NCBI RefSeq assembly: GCF_009695915.1
Contig: NZ_VUMZ01000002.1
Coordinates: 230,075 to 294,074 of the forward strand
Reading direction: 5' to 3'
Length of the DNA stretch: 64,000 bases
From: Hornefia butyriciproducens
GTDB taxonomy: Bacteria > Bacillota > Clostridia > Peptostreptococcales > Anaerovoracaceae
In this document: positions 17,827-26,864 of the stretch, piece by piece
Numbering within the stretch: position 1 is the first letter of the stretch
How the letters are laid out: each line of letters opens with the position of its first letter
Notes under the pieces: generated by a model
Seen by the model: only the letters and a program-made list of their open reading frames with translations
Told to the model about the DNA's origin: nothing
Database searches by the model: none
Position numbers and translations under genes: made by a program

Positions 17827-17855
17827 AGACAAGCATTTCGCGATGCTTGTCTTTT
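17827..17855 (+). terminator. Terminator of the EF-G-like gene
   Basis: Perfect 10-bp stem AGACAAGCAT / ATGCTTGTCT (17827-17836, 17843-17852) followed by TTT. A second hairpin AGCGCGC / GCGCGCT (17861-17879) follows just before radA. Confidence 0.85.
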
Positions 17856-17901
17856 GGGTTAGCGCGCTATGGGCGCGCTTTAACGGGAGAAGAGTGACAA
17901 T

Positions 17902-19287
17902 ATGGCAAAAAAAGCGAAAACGGTATTTGTTTGCCAGGAATGCGGTTACGAAAGCCCCAAATGGATGGGGAGGTGTATCTGCGGTGCATGGGATTCCATG
18001 GTGGAGGAGAAAATACAGGAGGTTCCGGAGAAGGATGCACGGCGCAGGGGCAGTTCCGGTGCGGGAGGAATGGCGGTGCCTTCTCCTCTGACAAAGGTTG
18101 GGTCGGCGGATCATCATCGGGTCGATACCGGAATCGGCGAGCTGAACCGGGTTCTTGGAGGCGGACTGGTGAAGGGTTCATTGACACTGATCAGCGGTGA
18201 GCCCGGCATAGGAAAGTCCACTCTGATTATCCAGGCGGCGGCCAATATCGCAGAGAAGGGAGAGCCTGTGCTGTATGTATCCGGAGAGGAGTCAGAGGAA
18301 CAGATTAAAATGCGGGCGGACCGTGTCTGCCCGCAGATGAGCGATTCGCTGCTGGTGCTGGCGGAGACGAACATGGAAAATATCATTGCCGCCTGCGAAA
18401 AGGTCCGGCCGGGATTTCTTATCATCGATTCTATTCAGACCATGTATACTCAGGAACTTGATTCTGTACCCGGCAGCGTTTCCCAGGTCCGGGCCTGCGG
18501 AAATCTGCTGATGAAGGTGGGAAAAAGCGACAACATTCCGGTCTTCATCGTCGCCCATGTCACCAAGAGCGGCGAACTGGCGGGGCCGAAAATCGTAGAG
18601 CATCTGGTGGACTGCGTTCTGAATTTTTCCGGAGAACGGGATCATGAGGTACGCATCCTCAGAGCCTACAAAAATCGATTCGGTACAACCAGCGAAATCG
18701 GCGCTTTTCAAATGGAAGGGGAAGGCCTTCAGGAGATCCGGAACCTGTCCGGGAGCTTCCTGGAAAGCACCGAGGAAAAGACAGAGGGTTCCGTCGTCAC
18801 GGCGGTTTACGAGGGGAGCCGCCCGGTGTTCCTGGAAATTCAGGCGCTGACCACGCCGGCAAACATCGGTTTTGCCCGGCGGACGGCAGTGGGAATTGAT
18901 CATCAGCGGCTTTCTATGATTCTGGCGGTACTGGAAAAGAAGCTGGGAATCAGGATGATAGACCAGGACGTATATGTTAATGTAGTGGGCGGTTTGAGGC
19001 CGGACAGTACATCCGTGGATCTCGGAGTGGCTCTTGCGGTATATTCCTCCCTGCGTGGCGTGACCTGCCGCAGAAGAACTGTTGCCATCGGGGAGGTGGG
19101 GCTGACCGGTGATCTGCGTTCCGTATCTGCCGCGGAGAAAATCGCATTGGAGGCTGATCGGCTGGGCTACGAACAGATTATTATGCCTGCCCGGAACGCC
19201 GGACGGATGAAGGGGGGAGAAGCCGGGCGCTGCCGGATCTCCGGCGTCCGTTCCCTGTCTGAGGCGGTTCAGGCGTTCAGGGAATGA
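17902..19287 (+). CDS. radA: DNA repair protein RadA
   Basis: A 461-residue RecA-related ATPase with Lon-like C-terminus that promotes branch migration in recombination repair. A zinc finger CQECGYESPKWMGRCICG is at residues about 11-28; Walker A is GEPGIGKST (near residue 96); the RadA-specific KNRFGTTSEIGAF motif (near 257) and the C-terminal Lon-protease-like domain (VNVVGGLRPDSTSVDLGVAL) lacking the Ser-Lys dyad follow. Length is typical. A GGGAGAAGAG site precedes the ATG. It ends convergently with the histidine kinase gene, with a hairpin between them. Confidence 0.96.
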   Translation: MAKKAKTVFVCQECGYESPKWMGRCICGAWDSMVEEKIQEVPEKDARRRGSSGAGGMAVPSPLTKVGSADHHRVDTGIGELNRVLGGGLVKGSLTLISGEPGIGKSTLIIQAAANIAEKGEPVLYVSGEESEEQIKMRADRVCPQMSDSLLVLAETNMENIIAACEKVRPGFLIIDSIQTMYTQELDSVPGSVSQVRACGNLLMKVGKSDNIPVFIVAHVTKSGELAGPKIVEHLVDCVLNFSGERDHEVRILRAYKNRFGTTSEIGAFQMEGEGLQEIRNLSGSFLESTEEKTEGSVVTAVYEGSRPVFLEIQALTTPANIGFARRTAVGIDHQRLSMILAVLEKKLGIRMIDQDVYVNVVGGLRPDSTSVDLGVALAVYSSLRGVTCRRRTVAIGEVGLTGDLRSVSAAEKIALEADRLGYEQIIMPARNAGRMKGGEAGRCRISGVRSLSEAVQAFRE

Positions 19288-19293
19288 GGCAAA

Positions 19294-19324
19294 CGGCATG
19301 TCCTGAAATTTCAGGAGCATGCCG
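19294..19324. terminator. Hairpin between convergent radA and kinase gene
   Basis: Arms CGGCATG-T-CCTGAA and TTCAGG-AG-CATGCCG (19294-19324) form a long stem with a small internal loop; only short T-runs follow (GCTTGCTTT). Confidence 0.6.
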
Positions 19325-19372
19325 CTTGCTTTGGTGTATGCCGCGCCCGCGGCTCCGGACTGGCCGGCGGTT

Positions 19373-20887
19373 TTACCGCCGGTCGTTTAATGTTGGTCCT
19401 GCAGGAGCGGACTGTTTGGATTTGTCCAGAGGCAGTTCGAACCAGAAGGTACTGCCTTTGCCCGGTGTCGATTCCACATCGAATCGGGCTTTGTGCAGGA
19501 CGAGAATCTCCTTGACGATGGAGAGCCCCAGACCGCTGCCCTCGGTGGAACGGACGTGGTGGGTGCTGGATTTGTAGTAGCGCTCCCATACGTGAGGAAG
19601 CTCATCGGGAGCGATGCCCTGCCCGTGATCGGTGACGGAGAAGCGGGCGTATTTTCCGTTCCTGCGCAGTTTGATCAGCACGACCTTGTCTTTGCCACAG
19701 TATTTGATGGCGTTGTTTACCAGGTTGTTGATGACCTGCTTGATCTTGGCCTCGTCGCCGTGAATCAGGAAGGGACCGCCTTCACACTTGAACCGTATGT
19801 GATAGCCTTCGCTTTCCCGGAGAATATCGTAGGAGGCTACCAGAGATTCCGCTGTTTCCTGCAGGTCGAAGTGACTCATGTCAAGGACCACCTTACGCGA
19901 CTGCATCCGCGACAGGTTCAGCATATCGTTGACCAGATTGTTCAGGCGGTCGGTCTCCTCAATGATGACGCTGAGATGAGCGTTTCTCTTGGGCGGATTG
20001 TCTCCGGACAGATCCCGGATCATCTCTGCGTAGGATTTAATCATGGTCAGCGGCGTCCTCAGATCGTGGGATACGTTGGCGATCAGGTCCTTCTGATACA
20101 TATCGGTTTTTTCCAGTTCACCCTCCGCACGGGTTAGTGTTTCAGCCAGCTCGTTGATCTCAGAATACTGTCCGCCGCGGAATTTGACGCTGTAATCGCC
20201 CTTCCCCATCTTCGCTGCGGAACTGGTGATGGCCTTGATCGGGCGGGAGATGCGGTTGGAGAGATAGAGTGCCAAAGCCAGTGCCAAGATGATGGAAATA
20301 ATCGTGATGTAAATCAGCTGGGAGCGAAGGATCAAAACAGTGGATCTCACCGGAACCAGAGGCGCGAAAATATACATGGCGTATGCGTTTTCTCCGTCGG
20401 AATTCTTGAGATAACTGGCGTATCCGATGATCTGCCGCCTCGAAGAATGAGAGGAGCTCGCCTCCAGCGTCGCTTTGTCCAGCGGGCTGTGGGAAAGCCG
20501 GGTGTTAAGCTCTGCAAGTTCTTTGGAATAGCGCATGGAAAGCCCCGGGGTTTCCTCGCTCTGCTCGTCGGAATCCTGCTGGATCAGGAACTCGCCGCTA
20601 CTGAGGTCGATGACGTAGATCGACAGGTCATTGCTGGCCGATTCGACGGCGATTTTTTTCTTCAGCGTTGCGGAGTCGTATTCGCTCGCAACAAAGGTTT
20701 CTTGGATATCGCTGAAAATCTCAGTGGTCTGCGCCTTCTTCATTCCCGCGTAGTAGGTGTTCAGGAAGAAGATCTGCAGGCACCAGATCAGCAGGATCAG
20801 AATCAGTGCGAAACCGATGAAGGCGATCCACAGCCGGAATTTAATGCTTTTAAAATCGAATTTTTTTCTGAAAAGGTTATTCGTCAT
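19373..20887 (-). CDS. Sensor histidine kinase
   Basis: A 504-residue membrane kinase. There are two transmembrane helices (about residues 18-40 and 188-212) flanking an extracytoplasmic sensor of about 145 residues, then HAMP, HisKA with the phospho-acceptor in NVSHDLRTPLTMI, and HATPase with N box (QVINNLVNNAIKY), DHGQGI and GSGLGLSIVKE. The ATG at 20885-20887 overlaps the regulator's stop by 11 bp; a TTG two codons earlier is less likely. The signal sensed is unknown. The order regulator-then-kinase and sequence type are PhoPR/VanRS-like, but no target gene is adjacent other than possibly its own operon. Confidence 0.92.
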   Translation of the reverse strand: MTNNLFRKKFDFKSIKFRLWIAFIGFALILILLIWCLQIFFLNTYYAGMKKAQTTEIFSDIQETFVASEYDSATLKKKIAVESASNDLSIYVIDLSSGEFLIQQDSDEQSEETPGLSMRYSKELAELNTRLSHSPLDKATLEASSSHSSRRQIIGYASYLKNSDGENAYAMYIFAPLVPVRSTVLILRSQLIYITIISIILALALALYLSNRISRPIKAITSSAAKMGKGDYSVKFRGGQYSEINELAETLTRAEGELEKTDMYQKDLIANVSHDLRTPLTMIKSYAEMIRDLSGDNPPKRNAHLSVIIEETDRLNNLVNDMLNLSRMQSRKVVLDMSHFDLQETAESLVASYDILRESEGYHIRFKCEGGPFLIHGDEAKIKQVINNLVNNAIKYCGKDKVVLIKLRRNGKYARFSVTDHGQGIAPDELPHVWERYYKSSTHHVRSTEGSGLGLSIVKEILVLHKARFDVESTPGKGSTFWFELPLDKSKQSAPAGPTLNDRR

Positions 20888-21554
20888 ATTCAAATTTGTA
20901 GCCGACGCCTCTCAAGGTGACGATGTAGTCACGGTAGGGGCCCAGAGCGTTCCGCAGGTTCTTGATGTGGGTGTCGATGGTTCTGTCGTCGCCGAAAAAG
21001 TCGTATCCCCAGATGTCGGAAAGCAGCTTGTCTCTGGACAGAGCGATGTTGCGGTTTTCGATCAGGTAGAAGAGGAGGTCGTACTCTTTGGGCGTAAGGT
21101 CGATACGCTCACCGTCGACGGAGACTGTGCGGGCTGCAATGTTAATCTCCAGACCGCCGAATTTCAGTACATCGCTTCTGGTCTGAGGCGCCGCGTTTCT
21201 GCGGGCCAGCACCACATTGATGCGCGCCATCAGCTCTTTGGGACTGAAGGGCTTCACCACATAGTCGTCGATGCCCAGTTCAAAGCCGAAGAGCTTGTCG
21301 TACTCCTCACCGCGCGCGGAGAGCATGATGACGGGGACGTCCTTGATCTTTTTTATCTCCTTGCACGCAGAGAATCCGTCCAGCTTCGGCATCATGATGT
21401 CGAGTATGACCAGATCGTAGTCGTTGAGCTTGACCAGCCCTACCGCGCTCATTCCGTCGGCCGCCTCGGTGACTTCGTAACCGTTGAATTCAGCGTATTC
21501 CCGGATCACCTCACGGATTTTCGGCTCGTCGTCTACAACAAGTAGCTTATACAT
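20877..21554 (-). CDS. OmpR/PhoB-family response regulator
   Basis: A 225-residue DNA-binding regulator. The receiver domain begins MYKLLVVDDEPKIREV, the phospho-acceptor Asp is in LVILDIMMPKLDG (about residue 52), and the conserved Lys is in VVKPFSPKEL (about 101). A winged-helix domain follows (LTPKEYDLLFYLIENR; DDRTIDTHIKNLR). I chose the start with AGGAGGAGG 8 bases upstream, not the longer frame that begins 18 codons earlier. It is cotranscribed with the kinase; promoter at 21639-21667. Confidence 0.94.
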   Translation of the reverse strand: MYKLLVVDDEPKIREVIREYAEFNGYEVTEAADGMSAVGLVKLNDYDLVILDIMMPKLDGFSACKEIKKIKDVPVIMLSARGEEYDKLFGFELGIDDYVVKPFSPKELMARINVVLARRNAAPQTRSDVLKFGGLEINIAARTVSVDGERIDLTPKEYDLLFYLIENRNIALSRDKLLSDIWGYDFFGDDRTIDTHIKNLRNALGPYRDYIVTLRGVGYKFEYDE

Positions 21555-21638
21555 AAGAGTTCCTCCTCCTGCTTCCAAAACCATTCTTTGCTTCATACTA
21601 TATTTCATGTGTGTATTTCTGATGAATACTTCATAATA

Positions 21639-21667
21639 ATTCTATCATAAAAGGACTGAAGTTTAAA
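21639..21667 (-). promoter_or_regulatory. Promoter of the two-component operon
   Basis: Minus strand TTTAAA (21667-21662), 17-bp spacer, TAGAAT (21644-21639). Lies back to back with the plus-strand promoter at 21689. Confidence 0.5.
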
Positions 21668-21688
21668 GTCGGAACCCGCTTCGCACCC

Positions 21689-21718
21689 TTGACGCTTCGG
21701 GGTGGCATGGATTATACT
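21689..21718 (+). promoter_or_regulatory. Promoter of the PIN/TRAM to sigH operon
   Basis: TTGACG (21689-21694), 18-bp spacer, TATACT (21713-21718), about 90 bp before the first ATG. I see no terminator between here and sigH, so it may drive about 10 kb of genes. Confidence 0.65.
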
Positions 21719-21809
21719 ATCTATTATCGGAAACTGTGCGCGCAGAAAGCGGGTTGGAGCGTGTTCTGCTGTCGCGGGAACCGAAATCGGGGGGAAAGGA
21801 GGAAGAGAT

Positions 21810-22928
21810 ATGCTGAAAAAATTGTTTCGAGGACTGGTGACGATGTTCGGCGCCATTTTTGGCTATGCCGTCTGCGCTTTGATTAAATATGCCATGAACA
21901 GCACGGGTCAGAATGTGGACCGGATGTTCACGGACACGCAGCAGATCGGTATCGCCGTCGTATTCGCCATTATTTTCGCCCTTTTATTCTTCAAGCTGGC
22001 GCCATCCTTCGGGCGGCAGGGAAGCAAAGTCGCAAGCAACATTGAGCACGACCTTCAGGACGTCTCCGGCAACAGAATTTTCGCCGGTGCCGTCGGTCTG
22101 ATCATGGGGCTTCTGATCGCTTTTCTGCTGACGCAGATGTTCACCTTTATCGTTAACAAATATGTGTACGCAGTGATTGTGATCATCGCCTACGGCGTGT
22201 TCGGGTTCCTGGGCGTGGTAATCGCGTCCAGCAAGGGATCGGAAATGTATTACGGTGCGCTGCTTGCCCGCAGGACGCAGCAGGAGCAGCCGGCCAAACA
22301 GAGCCGGGGGCGGAAGAAAAACACGGAAATTCCCAAGATCCTGGACACCAGCGTAATCATCGACGGACGGATCGCGGACATTCTGAGCACCGGATTCCTG
22401 GAGGGACCCATCGTGATTCCGGAATTCGTTCTGGTTGAGCTGCGCCATATCGCTGACTCGTCGGATTCGCTGAAACGGGTGCGGGGAAGACGCGGTCTGG
22501 ATATCCTGAAGAAGATTCAGACAGAGTACGGCGTGGAAATCTACAACACTGACAGTGAGAAGTCGCTGAAGGAGATTCCGGAAGTGGACGTGAAGCTGCT
22601 GAAACTGGCGCAGATCATGAACGGCAAGGTCGTGACGAACGATTACAATCTGAATAAGGTGGCGGCGATTAACGATGTGGGAGTGCTGAACATCAACAAG
22701 CTTGCAAACTGTCTGAAGCCGGTGGTACTGCCGGGTGAGGAGATGACCGTGGATCTGGTGAAGCAGGGCAAGGATCCCCATCAGGGAATCGGCTATCTGG
22801 ACGACGGTACCATGATTGTGGCGGAAGACGGGCGGAGAATGATCGGCAAGACGGCGAAGATCCGTGTGACCAGCGTGCTGCAGACGTCGGCAGGAAGAAT
22901 GATCTTCGGCCGGCTGAAAAACGGCTGA
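21810..22928 (+). CDS. PIN/TRAM-domain membrane protein (YacL-like)
   Basis: A 372-residue protein with about four N-terminal transmembrane helices (within residues 1-140), a cytoplasmic PIN nuclease-like domain starting ILDTSVIIDGRIADI (about 180), containing VTNDYNLNKVA, and a C-terminal TRAM RNA-binding domain. The family (B. subtilis YacL) is regularly encoded beside ispD/ispF and radA in Firmicutes, as here beside ispF and near radA; PIN domains are usually RNases but its substrate is unknown. GGAAAGGAGG lies 8 bases before the ATG; the frame is open further upstream into the promoter and that extension is rejected. Confidence 0.9.
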   Translation: MLKKLFRGLVTMFGAIFGYAVCALIKYAMNSTGQNVDRMFTDTQQIGIAVVFAIIFALLFFKLAPSFGRQGSKVASNIEHDLQDVSGNRIFAGAVGLIMGLLIAFLLTQMFTFIVNKYVYAVIVIIAYGVFGFLGVVIASSKGSEMYYGALLARRTQQEQPAKQSRGRKKNTEIPKILDTSVIIDGRIADILSTGFLEGPIVIPEFVLVELRHIADSSDSLKRVRGRRGLDILKKIQTEYGVEIYNTDSEKSLKEIPEVDVKLLKLAQIMNGKVVTNDYNLNKVAAINDVGVLNINKLANCLKPVVLPGEEMTVDLVKQGKDPHQGIGYLDDGTMIVAEDGRRMIGKTAKIRVTSVLQTSAGRMIFGRLKNG

Positions 22929-23007
22929 CGAGGCTGTAGGAGACACGGCGCTCCGGTCTTCGGAACGCATGGCGCAGTACGGCGGAAACGCAGAAATGGA
23001 GGCGCTG

Positions 23008-23505
23008 ATGAGAATTGGAACAGGCTTTGACGTCCACGGAATCGCAGCAGATCGCAAGCTGATTCTGGGAGGCGTGGAAATTCCCTGCGGATGGGGACTT
23101 GCCGGACATTCTGACGCAGATGTCCTGATTCACGCATTGATGGACGCTATCTTGGGAGCGGCGGCCCTGGGTGACATCGGGAAACACTTCCCGGATACAG
23201 ATCCGGAATACGAAGGGATTTCCAGTCTGGAACTCCTGAAACGGGTAACGGCTCTCGCAGACGCTCAGGGATATGCACTCGGAAATGCGGACATCACTGT
23301 GATCTGCCAGCGGCCGAAGCTGGCGGACTATATTGAGAAAATGAGACGGAACATCGCATCGTCAATCGGCGTTCCGACGGACCGTATCAGTGTCAAGGCG
23401 ACGACCACGGAGAAACTGGGATTCACCGGCCGGGGCGAGGGTATCGCCGCGGAGGCTGTATGTCTCCTTGTAGAAAAGAACAGAAACGAATATAAGATGT
23501 TATAA
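23008..23505 (+). CDS. ispF: 2-C-methyl-D-erythritol 2,4-cyclodiphosphate synthase
   Basis: A 165-residue MEP-pathway enzyme that cyclises CDP-methylerythritol phosphate for isoprenoid synthesis. Signatures: GTGFDVH (metal-binding Asp and His, residues 4-10), GHSDADVLIHALMDA, LGDIGKHFPDTD, and KATTTEKLGFTGRGEGIAAEA. The ATG chosen gives the exact family N-terminus (MRIGTGFDVH) with GGAGG just upstream. ispD is not adjacent in this window. The next gene, proS, begins 11 bp after the stop. Confidence 0.96.
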   Translation: MRIGTGFDVHGIAADRKLILGGVEIPCGWGLAGHSDADVLIHALMDAILGAAALGDIGKHFPDTDPEYEGISSLELLKRVTALADAQGYALGNADITVICQRPKLADYIEKMRRNIASSIGVPTDRISVKATTTEKLGFTGRGEGIAAEAVCLLVEKNRNEYKML

Positions 23506-23516
23506 CTGGAGGAAAA

Positions 23517-25253
23517 ATGAGACTATCACAAATGCATCTCAGGACACTGAGGGAGGTTCCCAATGAGGCGGAAATTCCGAGTCACATTCTGCTTCTGCGT
23601 TCCGGAATGATCCGGAAACAGGTGTCCGGAGTCTACGGCTTTATGAATATGGGCTGGCGCTCGGTTCGGAAAATCGAACAGATCGTCCGGGAAGAGATGG
23701 ACGCCAGCGGCGCGCAGGAGATCTGCATGTCGGCGATTCAGCCGGCGGAACTCTGGGAGGAGTCCGGGCGCTGGAATGCGTATGGACCGGAGCTGTGGAG
23801 AATTAAGGATCGCAATGGCAGAGACTTCTGCCTTGGACCGACTCATGAGGAGGTTTTCACGGATCTGATCCGCAATGACATCTCCTCCTATCGGCAGATG
23901 CCCCTGATGCTGTATCAGATTCAGACCAAATACAGAGATGAGGCGAGACCGCGCTTTGGACTGATCCGCAGCCGTGAATTTATCATGAAGGACTGCTATT
24001 CCTTCGATACGGACGCGGAGGGACTGGACCGCAGCTATGGGCTGATGTACGACGCCTACACCAGGATCTTTCAGCGGTGCGGGCTGGACTGCCGCCCGGT
24101 AGAGGCGGACACCGGTGCCATCGGCGGAAGCAATTCCCATGAGTTTACGGCTCTGTCCGGGATCGGCGAGAGTGAGATCGCTTACTGTGACAAATGCGGG
24201 ATGGCGGCGACGACAGAACGGGCGGCGTGCGTGGATGCGCCGGCGCAGACGGACGTGGATGCGCTGCCACTTGAGAAAAAGCTGACTCCGGGAACAAAAA
24301 CCATTGAAGATGTCGCAGGATATCTGAATCTGGATGAGGCGCAGACTATCAAGGCACTGCTCTTTGTCACATACGACGAAGAAGGCAAAGAAAACGGATA
24401 CGTGGCGGCCTTTGTCCGGGGCGATCGGGAACTGAACATGACCAAGCTTGTCAACGCTCTGGGCATTGCGGAGCATCAGATCGAGTTTGCGGATGAAGAA
24501 AAGATGGGTGCGGCGACAGGCTGTGTCGGCGGATTCACCGGCCCCATCGGACTGCATGACTGTACCGTCGTGGTGGACAGCGAGCTGCCTGGGCTGAAGA
24601 ACCTCTGTGCCGGAGCCTGCGAGGAGGATCATCACTACATTAATGTCAATTACGGAAGAGATTACACCGGCGATATTGTCACAGATCTGAAGACGCTGAA
24701 GGAGGGGGATCCCTGCCCGGTCTGCGGCGCGCCCGTCAGACATACGAGAGGAATCGAGGTAGGCCAGATCTTCAAGCTGGGCACCAAATACTCAGAGTCT
24801 ATGAACGCCAGATACGTTGATGAGAACCAGAAGGAGAAGCCTGTCGTGATGGGCTGCTACGGAATCGGCGTGACGAGAACGCTGGCTGCGATTGTGGAGC
24901 AGCATCATGATGAGGACGGGATCATCTGGCCGGTGAGTGTCGCACCATACCACGTGATCGTTACTTTGGTGAAGCCTGCAGACGAGACGCAGACGGCTGT
25001 GGCAGAGCAGATTTACGCGGAGCTGCAGCAGGCCGGCGTGGAGACGCTGCTGGATGACCGCAGAGAACGTCCGGGAGTCAAGTTCAAGGACGCGGATCTG
25101 ATGGGAATCCCGGTTCGCATTACCGTCGGAAAGCTGGCGGGAGAAGGAAAAGTAGAATACAAGCTGCGCCGTGAGAAGGATCGGCGAGAACTGACTGTAC
25201 AGGATGCGATTGCAGAAGCCGTCGGTCTGATTAATGCGGAGCGCAGAGGATAG
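23517..25253 (+). CDS. proS: Prolyl-tRNA synthetase (bacterial type with editing insertion)
   Basis: A 578-residue class IIa enzyme. Motif 2 region TKYRDEARPRFGLIRSREFIMKD is present as TKYRDEARPRFG... RSREFIMKD; the YbaK-like INS editing domain occupies about residues 225-385 (GAATGCVGGFTGPIGL); motif 3 is MGCYGIGVTRTLAAIVEQ; the anticodon-binding domain is C-terminal (LLDDRRERPGVKFKDADL). The insertion marks the bacterial ProRS class that hydrolyses Ala-tRNA-Pro. AGGA lies before the ATG. The stop overlaps the first base of a possible GTG start of the next gene. Confidence 0.96.
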   Translation: MRLSQMHLRTLREVPNEAEIPSHILLLRSGMIRKQVSGVYGFMNMGWRSVRKIEQIVREEMDASGAQEICMSAIQPAELWEESGRWNAYGPELWRIKDRNGRDFCLGPTHEEVFTDLIRNDISSYRQMPLMLYQIQTKYRDEARPRFGLIRSREFIMKDCYSFDTDAEGLDRSYGLMYDAYTRIFQRCGLDCRPVEADTGAIGGSNSHEFTALSGIGESEIAYCDKCGMAATTERAACVDAPAQTDVDALPLEKKLTPGTKTIEDVAGYLNLDEAQTIKALLFVTYDEEGKENGYVAAFVRGDRELNMTKLVNALGIAEHQIEFADEEKMGAATGCVGGFTGPIGLHDCTVVVDSELPGLKNLCAGACEEDHHYINVNYGRDYTGDIVTDLKTLKEGDPCPVCGAPVRHTRGIEVGQIFKLGTKYSESMNARYVDENQKEKPVVMGCYGIGVTRTLAAIVEQHHDEDGIIWPVSVAPYHVIVTLVKPADETQTAVAEQIYAELQQAGVETLLDDRRERPGVKFKDADLMGIPVRITVGKLAGEGKVEYKLRREKDRRELTVQDAIAEAVGLINAERRG

Positions 25254-25261
25254 TGAAGTCG

Positions 25262-25849
25262 ATGGAAGAAAAAGAGACCGGCGGGAAGAGCATGTATCTG
25301 GAACTGTTCTGGACCTTTTTCAAGCTGGGACTGTTCACCATCGGCGGCGGCATGGCGATGATTCCGCTGATGCAGGGAATCATTGTGGATCAGAAACACT
25401 GGATGGACGAGGAAGAGATCGTGGACTGCATTGCGGTAAGTCAGGGTCTTCCGGGCGTAATCGCCATCAATATGGCAACCTACATAGGACACTATAAAAA
25501 AGGTCTGCCGGGAGCGCTCATCGCCACCTTCGGCGTGGTGCTTCCCAGCTTCTGCATCATCATTGCTGTTGTGGAGATCCTGCACGGCATCGGCGATAAC
25601 CAGTACGTCAACGGCGCCCTTGCCGGAATCAAGGCAGCGGCCACCGGGCTGATTGCGTATTCGGCGTACAAAGTCGGACGGCAGGTTCTGAAGAACGCCT
25701 TTGCCTGGGTTCTCGCCATCGGTTCCTTCGCCGCTATCGCATATTTCGGCTTCAATGCGGTTTACGCAATCCTTGCGGGAATCGTCCTTGGACTGCTGTA
25801 CGAGGCGGTGAAGACACGGAAGAACGGAAGGGCAGGTGAAGAGCAATGA
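25262..25849 (+). CDS. chrA: Chromate transporter, half-size subunit 1
   Basis: A membrane protein of about 195 residues with about five to six hydrophobic segments, one half of a short-chain CHR (ChrA-family) pair. The N-terminal signature FFKLGLFTIGGGMAMIPLM and the repeat LPGVIAINMATYIGHYKKGLPGALIA are typical. Start choice is uncertain: GTG 25253, ATG 25262 or ATG 25292 are possible, the last giving an N-terminus that aligns with the partner gene. Family members are named for chromate efflux, but in many anaerobes the substrate is unproven. The 3' end overlaps subunit 2 by 4 bp. Confidence 0.85.
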   Translation: MEEKETGGKSMYLELFWTFFKLGLFTIGGGMAMIPLMQGIIVDQKHWMDEEEIVDCIAVSQGLPGVIAINMATYIGHYKKGLPGALIATFGVVLPSFCIIIAVVEILHGIGDNQYVNGALAGIKAAATGLIAYSAYKVGRQVLKNAFAWVLAIGSFAAIAYFGFNAVYAILAGIVLGLLYEAVKTRKNGRAGEEQ

Positions 25850-26370
25850 TTTACCTGAAGCTGTTCTGTGTGTTCGCCCGCATCGGGTTGTTCGGGTTTG
25901 GCGGCGGCATGGCCATGCTTCCCATGATTTATCAGGGAGCAAAGGAATTCCAGCTGATGGACGCCGGAGAGTTTTCTAATCTGGTGGCCATTTCCCAGGT
26001 CACGCCGGGACCTCTTGCCATCAATGCGGCGACTTATGTAGGCTATAACTGCGCCGGGGTACCGGGAGCGCTGGTGGCAACGACAGCCACGGCGCTGCCC
26101 TCGTTCATCCTGGTGCTGATATGCTGTTACTTTATCAACAAATTTAAAGAGAGCCGGGCAGTCGAGGGAGCCTTTACGGGAATCCGTCCCGTGACTGTGG
26201 GTCTGATCGGCTCAGCCGTGATTTTCATGGGACAGAGCGCCTTCACCTCTCTGGCGCCGGTACCGATTCTCATCGGGATTGCCAGTGTGGTGCTGGTGGG
26301 AAAACTGAAGGTCAGTCCTGTAATCATCGTGCTGGCTGCCGGCGTGATAGGAGCATTTTTATGTGGGTAG
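25846..26370 (+). CDS. chrA: Chromate transporter, half-size subunit 2
   Basis: A 174-residue partner of the previous protein with the same domain in opposite expected topology: FARIGLFGFGGGMAMLPMI near the start, then ISQVTPGPLAINAATYVGY and several membrane helices. Short CHR proteins act as heterodimers, and the ATGA overlap couples their translation at equal levels. Its end overlaps the Nudix gene by 10 bp. Place in a housekeeping operon between proS and a Nudix gene suggests constitutive expression. Confidence 0.87.
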   Translation: MIYLKLFCVFARIGLFGFGGGMAMLPMIYQGAKEFQLMDAGEFSNLVAISQVTPGPLAINAATYVGYNCAGVPGALVATTATALPSFILVLICCYFINKFKESRAVEGAFTGIRPVTVGLIGSAVIFMGQSAFTSLAPVPILIGIASVVLVGKLKVSPVIIVLAAGVIGAFLCG

Positions 26371-26864
26371 GCGGAGTACGAGTACTGATTGCCAATGACA
26401 GAAACGAACTTCTGATGCTCAGACAGCATCATGAGGACAAAGATATCTGGATGGTGCCGGGAGGCGCCATCGAGGACGGAGAAAATTCCATTCAGGCGGC
26501 GGTCCGCGAGGTGAAGGAAGAGACCCATCTGGATGTCCGGATTACCGGAGTCGCCTGGCATGTAGAAGAGGTGTCGCCTCAGCGGGGACAGCGGTTCGTC
26601 AACTATATGATCGGAGAAATCATCGGCGGAGAACTGGAACTTGGCTGGGATCCGGAACTTCCGGAAACCCGCCAGATCCTTCGTGAGGTCCGGTTCATGA
26701 GCCGGGAGGAAATCGGGACGCTGGAACATCTGTATCCGCGGTTCCTTAACGACGAGGTCTGGGATGTCCTTAAAGAGGACGTGGACGGCCGTGCGTATTA
26801 CAAACTGAGAGAGCCTTACGATCCGAAGGGATATATGAAGGACAAGAAAGGAAGAGAAGTATGA
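26361..26864 (+). CDS. Nudix hydrolase
   Basis: A 167-residue hydrolase of nucleoside diphosphate-linked substrates. The Nudix box GGAIEDGEN...REVKEET is at about residues 34-55 with the catalytic REVKEE helix intact; the usual Gly after EE-x is replaced by His (EETHL). The start ATG sits inside the end of the transporter gene with AGGAG 6 bases upstream. The last 40 residues (DEVWDVLKEDVDGRAYY...) resemble ADP-ribose-type Nudix enzymes of Firmicutes, but the substrate cannot be told from sequence alone. It overlaps the cyclophilin gene by 4 bp. Confidence 0.9.
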   Translation: MWVGGVRVLIANDRNELLMLRQHHEDKDIWMVPGGAIEDGENSIQAAVREVKEETHLDVRITGVAWHVEEVSPQRGQRFVNYMIGEIIGGELELGWDPELPETRQILREVRFMSREEIGTLEHLYPRFLNDEVWDVLKEDVDGRAYYKLREPYDPKGYMKDKKGREV